A stretch of DNA of 64,000 nucleotides from Granulosicoccus sp965214025 (lineage in GTDB: Bacteria > Pseudomonadota > Gammaproteobacteria > Granulosicoccales > Granulosicoccaceae). The stretch covers positions 75,711-139,710 of the forward strand of contig CBDCAW010000034.1 in the NCBI GenBank assembly GCA_965214025.1. The letters run 5' to 3'. Position numbers and translations under genes: made by a program. The notes beneath the pieces are model-generated. The model was not told the DNA's origin. It worked only from the letters and a program-made list of their open reading frames with translations, and did not search any database. Positions 8,885 through 18,315 of the stretch are shown here, piece after piece (position 1 is the stretch's first letter; each line of letters opens with the position of its first letter).

Positions 8885-10331
8885 CGGCGGGCATTTTCGA
8901 AGGATCGCGCTGCACGGGCTTCGGTGCGGTCATGTCCTTCCAGCGCGACAACGCCTGATTCACCGGCGGCGACGGCTTGCGTGCAACGAATTCGCCATGC
9001 CCCTCTTCGGCGTTCACCTCATCCTCCCTGACGACGAGCTTGCCGCGGGTCAGCACGAACCTGGGCAGGCCTTTCACCGCGAAACCCTCGAACACGTTGT
9101 AATCGATGGCCGACTGCTGCTTTGCAGCGGTGATGGTCTCCGAACGTTCCGGATCCCAGACCAGGATATCGGCGTCGCTGCCTTCGAGAATGGCGCCCTT
9201 CTTCGGGTACATGTTCAGGATCTTCGCGATGTTGGTCGCAGTGACCGCGACGAACTCCTCCTTCGTCAGCCGCCCCTTCGCCACACCCTGCGTCCACAAT
9301 ATGGACAACCGGTCTTCCAGGCCACCGGTGCCGTTGGGAATCTTGGTGAAATCGCCGACCCCCATACGCTTCTGTTCGGTGGTGAACGCGCAATGATCGG
9401 TCGCGACCACCTGCAGGCTGCCCGCCGCCAGACCCGCCCACAGACCATCCTGATGACGCTTGCTGCGAAACGGCGGTGACATCACACGCCGTGCCGCATA
9501 GTCCCAGTCGCTGTTGGCGTACTCGGATTCATCGAGAGTCAGATGTTGCACCAGGGGTTCGCCATAGACCCGCTTGCCGGCCTGCCGGGCACGCCGGATC
9601 GCCTCATGTGCCTCTTCGCACGACACATGGACCACATAGAGCGGCACCCCGGCCATGTCGGCGATCATGATGGCCCGGTTGGCCGCTTCGCCCTCGACCT
9701 GCGGCGGCCGTGAATAGGCGTGCGCTTCCGGCCCGTCGTTGCCGTCGGCCATCAGGCTGGCCTGCAATTCCGCGACGATATCCCCGTTCTCGGCATGCAC
9801 CAGCGGCATCGCGCCGAGCGCGGCACAACGCCTGAAGGAGGCGTACATCTGCTCGTCGTCGACCATCAACGCATTCTTGTAGGCCATGAAATGCTTGAAC
9901 GTATTGATTCCACTGTCGACCACCTGCTGCATCTCGTCGAATATCTGCTCGCTCCACGAGGTGATCGCCATGTGGAACGAGTAATCGCAGGCCGCCTTGG
10001 CGGTCTTGTTGTCCCATCGCTGACGGGCTTCGAGCAATGACTGGCCAGGCGAGGGCAGGCAGAAGTCCACGACCATGGTGGTACCGCCTGACAATGCGGC
10101 CCGGGTACCGTGTTCGAAATCATCGGTGGTGTAGGTGCCCATGAAGGGCATTTCCAGATGGGTGTGCGGGTCGATGCCACCCGGCATGACGTAGCAGCCG
10201 CCGGCATCGAGCGTATCGTCGCCCGAGAGGTTCGCGCCGATCGCAGTGATGACGCCCTTGTCGATCAGCACGTCAGCCGTGTAGCTGCGATCCGCAGTGA
10301 CGACGATGCCACCCTTGATGACTGTACTCAT
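8877..10331 (-). CDS. hydA: Dihydropyrimidinase (D-hydantoinase)
   Basis: A 484-residue cyclic amidohydrolase that opens 5,6-dihydrouracil or dihydrothymine to the N-carbamoyl-beta-amino acid, the second step of reductive pyrimidine breakdown. The binuclear metal site is complete: GGIDPHTHLEMPF near residue 60, the carbamylated lysine in FKHFMAYKNALM, histidines in PLYVVHVSCEEA and in VYGEPLVQHL, and the aspartate in VVATDHCAFTT. Length matches the family. The start at ATG 10331 is set by the conserved MSTVIKGGIVVTADRSYTAD beginning; the reading frame stays open far upstream but overlaps the neighbouring hydrolase gene. It lies 25 bases after the N-carbamoyl amidohydrolase and overlaps the ABC ATPase by eight bases. 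Confidence 0.95.
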   Translation of the reverse strand: MSTVIKGGIVVTADRSYTADVLIDKGVITAIGANLSGDDTLDAGGCYVMPGGIDPHTHLEMPFMGTYTTDDFEHGTRAALSGGTTMVVDFCLPSPGQSLLEARQRWDNKTAKAACDYSFHMAITSWSEQIFDEMQQVVDSGINTFKHFMAYKNALMVDDEQMYASFRRCAALGAMPLVHAENGDIVAELQASLMADGNDGPEAHAYSRPPQVEGEAANRAIMIADMAGVPLYVVHVSCEEAHEAIRRARQAGKRVYGEPLVQHLTLDESEYANSDWDYAARRVMSPPFRSKRHQDGLWAGLAAGSLQVVATDHCAFTTEQKRMGVGDFTKIPNGTGGLEDRLSILWTQGVAKGRLTKEEFVAVTATNIAKILNMYPKKGAILEGSDADILVWDPERSETITAAKQQSAIDYNVFEGFAVKGLPRFVLTRGKLVVREDEVNAEEGHGEFVARKPSPPVNQALSRWKDMTAPKPVQRDPSKMPAGV

Positions 10332-10356
10332 GAATCCTCCCTGGCCACGATGATTC

Positions 10357-11598
10357 TCATTCGACGATACCTGCTGTTTCAACGACGGCGTGGAACAACA
10401 CATTGGCGCCGGCCGTGGCCCATGCAGGCGTGATCTCTTCTGCTTCGTTGTGCGACAGGCCATCGACACAGGGGCACATGACCATCGCGGTGGGTGCCAC
10501 CCGGTTGATCCAGCAGGCATCGTGGCCGGCGCCGGAGACGATATCCCGATGGCTGTAGCCGAGCCGTTCGGCCGCGTCCCGCACCGCAGCCACGCAATCG
10601 GCATCGAACTCCACCGGATCGAAACCGCCGACCTGTTCGATCTCCATGCCCAGGCCGATGTCGTCGACGATCGCCTTTGCACCGGTCCGCAGCTGGTCTT
10701 CCATATCGGCGATCACAGCCTTGTCAGGGTGGCGAAAATCGATCGTGAAGACGACCTTGCCGGGAATGATGTTGCGTGAGTTCGGGTAGACATCGCATTG
10801 GCCGATGGCTCCGACCGCGAGCGGCTCGTGCGACAGCGCGATCTGGTTGACCAGCTCGGTGATACGCGCCATGCCGAGCCCTGCGTTCACGCGCATCGGC
10901 ATCGGCGTGGAACCGGTGTGGCTTTCCTTGCCGGTCAGGGTGACCTGCAACCAGTTGAGCCCCTGGCCATGGGTGACCACACCGATCTGCTTGTCTTCCT
11001 GCTCGAGAATCGGGCCCTGCTCGATATGCAGCTCGAAGAACGCGTGCATCTTGCGCTCGCCGACCGCTTCGTCACCCTTGTAGCCGATACGCTCCAGCTC
11101 GGCACCAAGCCTTGCGCCCTTCGCATCACTACGATCGTAGGCCCAGTCGAGCTCGTGAACGCCTGCGAACACACCCGAGGCCACCATCGCCGGCGCGAAC
11201 CGGGTGCCCTCCTCGTTGGTCCAGTTGGTGACGACGATCGGGTGCCTGGTGCGGATGCTCATGTCGTTGAGCTGGCGCACGATCTCGAGCCCCGCCAGCA
11301 CGCCGAGCACACCATCGTACTTGCCCCCGGTAGGCTGGGTATCGAGATGGCTGCCGACGTAGACCGGCAGGGCATCCGGGTCGCTACCCTCGCGCCTTGC
11401 GAACATGGTACCCATCTGGTCGATGCCCATCGAACAGCCGGCATCGTCGCACCACCGCCGGAACAGTTGCCGGGCACGTGCATCGTCGTCGGTGAGCGTC
11501 TGACGATTGTTGCCACCGGCCACACCGGGTCCGATTTTCGCCATTTCCATCAGAGCATCCCAAAGACGCTCGCCATTGATTCGCAGGTTGCTTTGCAT
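10357..11598 (-). CDS. Zn-dependent N-carbamoyl amino acid hydrolase (beta-ureidopropionase, M20 type)
   Basis: A 413-residue member of the AmaB/HyuC amidohydrolases, which release CO2 and ammonia from N-carbamoyl-beta-alanine or N-carbamoyl-amino acids. Metal ligands are seen in YVGSHLDTQP (His), GGKYDGVLGV (bridging Asp), TNWTNEEGTRFAP (Glu), HAFFELHIEQGP (His) and VSGAGHDACW (His). Context with dihydropyrimidinase, mmsA and, 9 kb away, PreT/PreA argues for N-carbamoyl-beta-alanine or N-carbamoyl-beta-aminoisobutyrate as the natural substrate, i.e. step three of uracil/thymine catabolism. Gaps to neighbours are about 25 bases on both sides, so it sits in the middle of the operon. Confidence 0.93.
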   Translation of the reverse strand: MQSNLRINGERLWDALMEMAKIGPGVAGGNNRQTLTDDDARARQLFRRWCDDAGCSMGIDQMGTMFARREGSDPDALPVYVGSHLDTQPTGGKYDGVLGVLAGLEIVRQLNDMSIRTRHPIVVTNWTNEEGTRFAPAMVASGVFAGVHELDWAYDRSDAKGARLGAELERIGYKGDEAVGERKMHAFFELHIEQGPILEQEDKQIGVVTHGQGLNWLQVTLTGKESHTGSTPMPMRVNAGLGMARITELVNQIALSHEPLAVGAIGQCDVYPNSRNIIPGKVVFTIDFRHPDKAVIADMEDQLRTGAKAIVDDIGLGMEIEQVGGFDPVEFDADCVAAVRDAAERLGYSHRDIVSGAGHDACWINRVAPTAMVMCPCVDGLSHNEAEEITPAWATAGANVLFHAVVETAGIVE

Positions 11599-11622
11599 GG
11601 TCCGTTGCCGGTCAGTTGATGG

Positions 11623-13109
11623 TCAGGTCGGGAACGTGAAGACCGCGCCGTCCTTGATACCCGTGGGCCAGCGACTCGTGACGGTCTTCAACCGCGTATA
11701 GAAATGCACGCCTTCAGGGCCGTAGATGGAGTGGTCACCGAACAGGGAGCGCTTCCAGCCACCGAAGCTGTGGTATGCCACCGGCACCGGAATAGGCACA
11801 TTCACACCGACCATGCCCACTTGAATGCTGTCGGTGAAGGAGCGTGCGGCATCGCCATCACGCGTGAAGATGGCGGTGCCGTTGCCGTACTCGTTGTCGT
11901 TGATCATGTTCACGGCTTCGTCGAAGGTACCGGCACGCACCACCGACAGTACAGGGCCGAAGATCTCCTCGCGGTAGATCTGCATGTCGGTGGTGACCTT
12001 GTCGAACAGGCTGCCGCCCATGAAGTAGCCATTCTCGTAACCCTGCAGGCTGAGCTTGCGCCCGTCGACGACCAACTCGGCACCCGCCTGCACACCGCCA
12101 TCGATCAGCCCCAGGATGCGCTCCTGCGCCGCCTTCGTGATCACCGGCCCCATTTCCGAATCCGGATCGTCCGCCGGGCCGACCTTCAGCGCCTCGACGC
12201 GCGGGCTCAGCTGCCTGACCAGCCGATCGGCCGTCTCCTCGCCGACCGGCACGGCCACCGACACGGCCATGCAACGCTCGCCGGCGGAGCCGAACCCCGC
12301 GCCCATCAGCGCATCCACCACCTGATCCATGTCGGCGTCGGGCATCACCACCATGTGATTCTTCGCACCACCGAGCGCCTGGACACGCTTGCCCGCCTCG
12401 GTGCCGCGGCGGTACACGTATTCCGCGATGGGTGTGGACCCGACGAAGCTCACTGCCTGCACGTCCGGATGGTCGAGCAAGGCATCGACCGCAAGCTTGT
12501 CCCCATGCACCACGTTCAGCACACCTTCGGGCAAGCCCGCCTCGAGCAGCAAACTCGCTACCAGATTCACCGCCGACGGATCCCGCTCGGATGGCTTCAA
12601 TACAAACGTGTTGCCACAGGCAATGGCCACCGGATACATCCACAAGGGCACCATGGCCGGAAAATTGAACGGCGTGATACCGGCACACACACACCGAGCG
12701 CCTGGCGATCCGAGAACGAGTCGACCTGCGGGCCGACGTTGCGCGAGAATTCGCCCTTGAGCAACTGCGGAATTCCGCAACAGAACTCGACCACCTCGCG
12801 GCCACGCTGCACCTCGCCCAGGGCATCGTCGTGGGTCTTGCCGTGCTCACGGGAAATCGCACGCGCCACATCGTCGGCCCGCTGCATGAGCAATTCATTG
12901 AAACGGAACATGAACGCCGCGCGTTTCAGGGGCGGGGTGGCCGACCAGGCCGGCAACGCACCCTTCGCCGCCGCCACGGCCGCATTGACCTCCGCGACAC
13001 CGGACAGCCCGACCTCGTCGACAGCCTCGCCGGTGGCCGGGTTGTACACCGCCTGTGTGTTGCCACTCTCGCTGGCCAGCGTGCGGCCTCCCACCAGATT
13101 CTTGATCAT
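11623..13109 (-). CDS. mmsA: CoA-acylating methylmalonate-semialdehyde dehydrogenase (frame broken in a GT repeat)
   Basis: An aldehyde dehydrogenase of about 494 residues that would turn malonate semialdehyde into acetyl-CoA, or methylmalonate semialdehyde into propionyl-CoA: the exit of uracil and thymine degradation after transamination. The start is typical (MIKNLVGGRTLASESG). Further on come ITPFNFPAMVPLWMYP, the catalytic cysteine in GSAGERCMAVSVAV, and EIFGPVLSVVRA. As read, the frame breaks at about 12690, where the coding strand shows CTCGGTGTGTGTGTGCC; removing one GT pair restores LGVCAGITPFNFP. It could be a two-base slippage in a dinucleotide run or a sequence error. It is the first gene of the operon, divergent from the glycosylase gene 55 bases away. 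Confidence 0.92.
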
Positions 13110-13164
13110 ATCCGCCCGCGCCTCGCTCGACTTACGATGTCCGGAACGCTAACGTAAGCACCGT

Positions 13165-13764
13165 ATGCGGTCAACTTTTGATGATGCCCCTGATGGCACC
13201 TCCGGTGGCGGCCATTCGGCCACCCGGCCGATCTACGGCTTTGCTCCGATAGAGGCCGCTGATGCACGCGTTCTGGTGCTGGGCACCATGCCCGGCCAGG
13301 CCTCGCTGCAACAGGCCGCCTACTACGCACACCCGCGCAACGCGTTCTGGCCCATCATGCTCAATTGCCTCGCGGAACAACCGCTGAACCTTAGCGTTCA
13401 CAGGCAGTGGGAGCACGCCCGCCGGGCGGAGCTTCTGCGCAGGAACCGCATCGCCCTGTGGGACGTACTGGCCGAATGCATTCGCCCCGGCAGCCTGGAT
13501 TCCGCGATTGCCCCGGGTTCGGTGAAAGCCAATGACCTGGCTGGCTTCGTTGCATCGCACACCGATCTTCAACGGATAGTGTTCAACGGCCAGAGCGCGG
13601 CGAAGCTGTACCGACGCCACACGGCGGCACCTGTGGACACGGTGCTCAAAGCTCAGGGGCGAAGCCTCGAACAGGTCACCCTGCCCTCCACCAGCCCGGC
13701 CATGGCCATGAAGACGCTCGTTCAGAAACACGAACTCTGGCACACCGCCATCGCAGCACCTTGA
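13165..13764 (+). CDS. DNA-deoxyinosine glycosylase (UDG superfamily, family 6)
   Basis: A 199-residue protein of the uracil-DNA glycosylase superfamily. The active-site region reads VLVLGTMPGQASLQQAAYYAHPRNAFWP, of which LGTMPG and YYAHPRNAFWP are the family-specific parts. The second conserved loop near the C-terminus is LPSTSPAMA. Family 6 enzymes (hypoxanthine-DNA glycosylases) remove deaminated adenine from DNA and have little activity on uracil; the asparagine in HPRN is the residue associated with catalysis there. The first 20 residues are Gly/Ser/Thr-rich and not conserved, so translation may begin slightly downstream. It is the only rightward gene between two large leftward operons. 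Confidence 0.82.
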   Translation: MRSTFDDAPDGTSGGGHSATRPIYGFAPIEAADARVLVLGTMPGQASLQQAAYYAHPRNAFWPIMLNCLAEQPLNLSVHRQWEHARRAELLRRNRIALWDVLAECIRPGSLDSAIAPGSVKANDLAGFVASHTDLQRIVFNGQSAAKLYRRHTAAPVDTVLKAQGRSLEQVTLPSTSPAMAMKTLVQKHELWHTAIAAP

Positions 13765-13912
13765 TCTCGGGTGACCCCGACAGGACTGCTTCTTGCACGA
13801 TCCGATGCAGCGGTGTCGGCAAACCTCGGAACACTGTTTCAGACGGCTCAAGCCGAATACTTCGCGTTGCCGAAGTCGCCGACACCGCCTTCTATCTTCC
13901 CGACCGTACGTC

Positions 13913-15141
13913 TCAGTCGTACGCCAGCACACCTGGACCCCGCTCGCCGATCTCCGTCGAGAATGGCGCGCAGTGCGTCGTAGTCCGGTATGCCGCACCC
14001 GCAGCCAGGCATTGGACTTGTAGCCCGCCTCGACACCCTGGGTGGGCGTACCCGGTTCGGGGAAGCAATCTTCGACGATGCAATCGCCGTAGCGCTGAAA
14101 TATCTCGTGGGTTCCCTCATAGCCTGTTATGCGACCATTCTGATCCGGCCGTAGCGCGATGATCCCGCAGGCATAATTGCGCGAGGGTTTCTGTTCACCG
14201 CGCTGCTGGCAAACGGCCAGTGCCCACTCGCGGTACAGATCGAACTCATTGCCGGCACAGTAGCTGTCCCACTGCCCTACCCCGGGTGGCCGGCAGCCGA
14301 TCTCCGAGAAACGCAGGCCCTTCGGCCCGAAGAACCACTCCATGTGCGTGGCGGAAGTCTCGACACCCAACGCCTGGGAAACCCGCCGACCCATCGCCTT
14401 CACCTCGTCGTAGCCGGGTTCCTGCATGCGGTTGGTCGAGATGATCTGGGGAGAGATCCAGCGCGAGCGCATCGCCTCGAGCACGTTCGGATAGTAGTGA
14501 CTGATGAAGTCATGAACCACCTCGCCACCGACCGTCAGCGTGTCGTAGAACCCCTCGTGGCCTTCGACGAACTCTTCCACCGCTGCCGGCTCACCGTAGG
14601 CCAGGCCGCTGACCCGGCCGACGTGCTCGAGCTCTGACGCATCATCGATCCGGTAGGTGCCGGAAGCGCCCGCGGCATCCCGTGGCTTGACGATCAACGG
14701 ATACCCGACCGTACCTGCGAAATCCCGCAACTCGCCGATGCTGGAACATCCGGCCGAAGCTGCCGTGGGCACCCCTGCTTCACGCAGTACCTCCTTCATC
14801 GCCACCTTGTCGCGGCACAGGTAGGCGGTACGCGTGGAGGTACCCGGAATCTCGCAGCGCTCCCGCACGTGCGCGGCCGGTAGCACGTGAGCCTCCACGA
14901 CCGCTTCGAGCCGATCGATCCAGACATGCTTCTGCGCATCGCGTACCGCCCACTCGAGTGCGCTCTCATCCGTGATGGAAGCGATCTGGCGATAGCTGGC
15001 GAGCCAGCCTTTCAGCTCGTGGTCGAGCCAGTCGTAGGGCCGGTCTCCCACCCCGTGCACGCTTGCGCCAACACCGTGCAGCGCACGTACGAACTCGCGC
15101 TGATTCGAGGGAAAGCCGGGTTCCAGGAAGATGACGTTCAT
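13913..15141 (-). CDS. ATP-grasp ligase, last gene of the ligase/esterase operon (frame broken near 3' end)
   Basis: About 408 residues, an ATP-dependent carboxylate-amine/thiol ligase of the ATP-grasp fold. N-terminal pre-ATP-grasp domain (MNVIFLEPGFPSNQREF), then the nucleotide-binding lysine in VGYPLIVKPRDAAGASGTYR, hinge residues AVEEFVEGHEGF, and the magnesium-binding strand THMEWFFGPKGLRFSEIGCR. The first 375 or so residues are in one frame. At about 13988 an extra base turns expected RVRHPDYDALRAIL into another frame, and at about 13965 a second restores ILDEIGERGPGVLAYD and a TGA at 13913. Both look like sequence errors. It starts one base after the stop of the esterase gene, with no gap. 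Substrate unknown. Confidence 0.8.
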
Positions 15142-15897
15142 TCAGCGCACCAGTTCATCGAGGTAGACCGGCAGCATTTCGCGCCAGGTTGGCCAATCGT
15201 GATCATACTCCGCACCCCAGGGATCGACCCGATTCGGAATGCCTTTCGCACCAAGCAGCTCGGCCATGCGCCAGGATTCCTCGGCAGATTCCCAGCGCCC
15301 CTGCCCATAGGCCAGCAGTACGAACCGGCTGCGCAGCCTCGCCAACAGCTCGGGCTCGTCGAGCTCGGGCAGGAAACAGTTGGGCGCCGCCAGGTAGTAG
15401 TCGTGGTTGCCCGGCATCTCGAACAGACGCTCGAGATCATAGGTGCCGCTCATCGCGATGGCGGACTTGAACAGATGCGGGTAGCGGCACAACACCGACA
15501 GCGCATTGAATGCCCCGATGGATGCACCCGCGGCCACTGTTTCGACGAACCCGCCACCGCAGTCGCTGGAGATCGCCGGCACCACTTCATGCGCCACGAA
15601 TTCACCGAACTGCTTCAGCAACCACCAGCGATGCTCCACCGAGCCGTTCTTGCGCGCCATCGCCAGCCCGGCGACGCTGTCGCAGGAATACACCTTGATG
15701 CGGCCCGCATCGATCAACGGCTGCACACCGGTGATCAGTTCCCTGCGCTCCACCTCTTCGGCATCGCCGCCGGCGGTGGGAAACAGCAGCACCGGCTGCC
15801 CCCAATGGCCCCAGCGGGCAACCGTGACCTTCTGTTCCAACCGGGACGAATGCCACCTCGCCAGCTGCTTCGCACCGCCGCTCGAATCAGAACCCAT
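15142..15897 (-). CDS. Alpha/beta-hydrolase esterase-like protein of the ligase operon
   Basis: A 251-residue protein of the PF00756 (esterase D/Fes-like) kind. The nucleophile elbow is VAAGASIGAFNAL (G-A-S-I-G). A conserved-looking MSGTYDLERLFEM segment follows, then a C-terminal AEYDHDWPTWREML whose histidine is a plausible triad member. No signal peptide, so probably cytoplasmic. The ATG at 15897 (MGSDSSGGAKQLARW) overlaps the upstream ATP-grasp stop by 11 bases; the frame is open further up but that part is Arg/Cys-rich noise. It is the smaller of two esterases alternating with ATP-grasp enzymes, which suggests one hydrolase per ligase: removing an ester, releasing a product, or acting as an acyltransferase (inference). 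Confidence 0.78.
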   Translation of the reverse strand: MGSDSSGGAKQLARWHSSRLEQKVTVARWGHWGQPVLLFPTAGGDAEEVERRELITGVQPLIDAGRIKVYSCDSVAGLAMARKNGSVEHRWWLLKQFGEFVAHEVVPAISSDCGGGFVETVAAGASIGAFNALSVLCRYPHLFKSAIAMSGTYDLERLFEMPGNHDYYLAAPNCFLPELDEPELLARLRSRFVLLAYGQGRWESAEESWRMAELLGAKGIPNRVDPWGAEYDHDWPTWREMLPVYLDELVR

Positions 15898-17167
15898 CGG
15901 GATCTCCCGCCTGGCCTTCCTGCTCGCGCCAGGTTTGCACCCTGCCCCAGAACAGCTCCGTGAACTGATCCACCTCGTGCGACGGGAACAGCGCCAACAC
16001 CTTCTGATGCACGGCATCGCGGAAGATACCCGAGCCGAAGAAATCGTATGCCAATTCGTCCAGATGCTTCAGATGAGTGCGGCTGAAGTCGCGAAACTTC
16101 TCGGTCTCGAAGCGCTGGTGGGCAATGGCCGCGTAGGCCGAGAGCTTTTCCCGTGGTGAGCGATCCTGATTGGCGATGGCGAAGAACGGCTCCCAGTCGA
16201 GGGTCTTGCGCATCGCCTTGTCGGTGGAGGCGCAAAAGATCGACCAGCGCAGGTTGGCCTTGATCATCCACGGAAAATGATAGTGCAAGGAGGTTACCTG
16301 ACTGTCGGGGCAGGCATTGGCAAAATCTATCGGGTGCCAGGTACCGTTCCGCTTCAACGATTCACAGGAGTTGAAATCCCAGCCGAAGAAGGCGTTGATG
16401 GTCAGCGTGGTGTCTTCGAGTACGGATTGATCTTCAGCCGACAGGAAATCGACCTCCATGCGATAGCGATCGTGCAGCGCGGCCGAAGGGTCGTAGTTGA
16501 CCTTTCGCATCTGCGGCCCCAGGCCGACGCAACGTACGAACCAGTCGTGCGGCAATACCGCGGCCTGCAGGTTCATGACCTCCGTGCCGCTGGCATCGTA
16601 GGCTCGTTGCAGCCCGGCGGCGTCGTCGATCTTCGTCACGCCCCGCCAGCCGCCACCGTGATAAGGCTTCATGAAGAACGGGTAGCCGATCTGCTCGCCG
16701 ATATCATCGAGCGAGAACATGCGTGCGTACTGCTGCAAGGTGGCCTGCAGATCGTCGGATGCATCGTAGGCCTTCGGCGGCAGCATCCAGGTTTCCGGTA
16801 CCGGCAGGCCCAGGCGCATCATGGCCGCGTAGGAGGTCTGCTTTTCGTTCGACTGCAATGACCAGGGGTTGTTGTACACGTACAGATCGTTCATCAGGAT
16901 CGCTTTCTTGATCCATTCGCGGCTGGTGGAATACCAGTGCGTGAGACGGTCGATCACCACATCGTACTTGACGGGCTGGGCGAGGTTGAACGGCTCGATG
17001 CTCAGGCGTTCGCAATGAAACCGCTGCTCCTCGCCCGCATGCTCGAGCTGCAGGTTCAGATTCCTGAAGAGCGTCTCGTAACAGATGGGCCAACAGATAT
17101 CGGCCCCCAGCGACAGGCCGATATGCACATCACGATGTGTACGGGCCTGCATTTCACGTTCGCTCAT
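15887..17167 (-). CDS. ATP-grasp ligase of the ligase/esterase operon
   Basis: A 426-residue protein with an ATP-grasp core. The nucleotide-binding lysine is in IGYPFFMKPYHGGGWRG, a glycine-rich loop follows, and the C-terminal side carries FGWDFNSCESLKRNG and HPIDFANACPDSQVTSLHYH, which would supply metal ligands. The N-terminal 130 residues contain VKYDVVIDRLTHWYSTSREW and NPWSLQSNEKQTSYAAMMRL, the latter resembling the segment just before ATP-grasp domains. After residue 330 a helical tail of about 90 residues is not part of the fold. Only distantly like the downstream ATP-grasp protein, so the two probably join different substrates. It overlaps both neighbours (14 and 11 bases), which indicates translational coupling. 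Confidence 0.78.
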   Translation of the reverse strand: MSEREMQARTHRDVHIGLSLGADICWPICYETLFRNLNLQLEHAGEEQRFHCERLSIEPFNLAQPVKYDVVIDRLTHWYSTSREWIKKAILMNDLYVYNNPWSLQSNEKQTSYAAMMRLGLPVPETWMLPPKAYDASDDLQATLQQYARMFSLDDIGEQIGYPFFMKPYHGGGWRGVTKIDDAAGLQRAYDASGTEVMNLQAAVLPHDWFVRCVGLGPQMRKVNYDPSAALHDRYRMEVDFLSAEDQSVLEDTTLTINAFFGWDFNSCESLKRNGTWHPIDFANACPDSQVTSLHYHFPWMIKANLRWSIFCASTDKAMRKTLDWEPFFAIANQDRSPREKLSAYAAIAHQRFETEKFRDFSRTHLKHLDELAYDFFGSGIFRDAVHQKVLALFPSHEVDQFTELFWGRVQTWREQEGQAGDPDGF

Positions 17168-18290
17168 CGTCTCTCCTGTAGACCCACATCAGACCATCCC
17201 TCAATCGATCACGCCAATTGTGCCAATGATGCCCATCCCAGGAGCTCTTGAACAGTACGTCGACACCACGCTCGCGCAGAAAGCCTGCCAGCGCCCGGTT
17301 CTCTTCGGCCAGCCCTTCCAGCTCACCGGCGGAAATGAAGGCCCGGGTAGCCGGCAGGTCGGGTGCGCGGCGCAGCACCTGCATCAGTTGCGCGACACGC
17401 TGGAACACCGGATGCTGCCGCCCTTCCAGCGCCTGCTCATCGAGAATGAACGAGCCGGACTGCAACACCAGCCCTCCGAACACCCCCGGATAGCGAAATG
17501 CCGTGGACAACGAAGCCACCGCGCCAAGGCTAGCACCGAGCAACACTCGCCGGTCGGGCTCCGGGTTAAGCCGATAGCGCGATTCCAGCGCCGGCAGCAG
17601 GTCCCGCACCAGATACCGTGCGTGGCGCCGACCGCGCGGGTATTCATGCATCCGATCCGAGGTCTGTGTGAGCGCGGCGATCAAAGGCGGGATGTCGCCG
17701 TCGGCAATCAGGTTGTCCAGCGATACGGCGAGATCCGCATAGGTGACGAAGTCGTTGCCATCATGGATGACCAGCAGCGGGTAGAACGTTTCGGGATCGT
17801 GGCCCGCCGGCAGATAGACGCGCTCCTGACGTGTTTCCTCGAACACCGGGCTTGCCACCGGCAGGGTTTCCATGTGCCCCGCCGGCGCACCCCGCGCCCG
17901 ACTCCAGGCGGGGCGGGCGTAGCCGAAGGTGCGGCACACCGAGTTGCTGCCGAACGGATCTTCCGCGGTTGCCGGATTGAGCGGGTCGATGATCCATTGC
18001 TCCTGCCCGTTGCGACCGATCGAGAGCTTGTATTCGAAGCGCCCCCCGTCCGTTACCGGCAGACGCAACAGCCACAGCCGCGAATCTCCCTGTTTCTCGA
18101 AGGCCGATCGCGATACGCCACCGTGGATCCAGCGCAGGATATCCACATGTTCCGCCTCGCCGTGCCACGCGAAGGTCGCCATGCCGGGCTCGAGCAGTGG
18201 AAACTCATGGCTCGCCACGAATCTGGCGACCACCTCGGTGGGAATCGGCCCACCATGATCTGCTTGCAGTTCTTCAGGAAGTATCGTCAT
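17154..18290 (-). CDS. Fes-like esterase with N-terminal beta-sandwich domain
   Basis: A 378-residue protein with two domains. Residues about 35-125 (ATFAWHGEAEHVDILRW to EQWIIDPLNPATAEDPFGS) look like the early-set beta-sandwich found before enterochelin esterases and related hydrolases. Residues about 150-378 are a PF00756 esterase: YPLLVIHDGNDFV, nucleophile in VLLGASLGAVASLS, and the C-terminal histidine in SSWDGHHWHNWRDRLRDG. No signal peptide. In siderophore systems such enzymes cut ester bonds of a ferric siderophore; nothing else here points to iron, so a different ester or thioester product is likely. It starts 25 bases after the carboxylate-amine ligase and overlaps the ATP-grasp gene by 14 bases. 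Confidence 0.8.
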   Translation of the reverse strand: MTILPEELQADHGGPIPTEVVARFVASHEFPLLEPGMATFAWHGEAEHVDILRWIHGGVSRSAFEKQGDSRLWLLRLPVTDGGRFEYKLSIGRNGQEQWIIDPLNPATAEDPFGSNSVCRTFGYARPAWSRARGAPAGHMETLPVASPVFEETRQERVYLPAGHDPETFYPLLVIHDGNDFVTYADLAVSLDNLIADGDIPPLIAALTQTSDRMHEYPRGRRHARYLVRDLLPALESRYRLNPEPDRRVLLGASLGAVASLSTAFRYPGVFGGLVLQSGSFILDEQALEGRQHPVFQRVAQLMQVLRRAPDLPATRAFISAGELEGLAEENRALAGFLRERGVDVLFKSSWDGHHWHNWRDRLRDGLMWVYRRDDERT

Positions 18291-18315
18291 CGACCATTGC
18301 CGCGCGGGAAAGTGA

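Noticed and set aside
17154..18290. Siderophore (enterobactin-type) system because of the Fes-like esterase
   Set aside because: No NRPS, isochorismate, receptor or Fur-box-like features nearby; partners are amide ligases instead.
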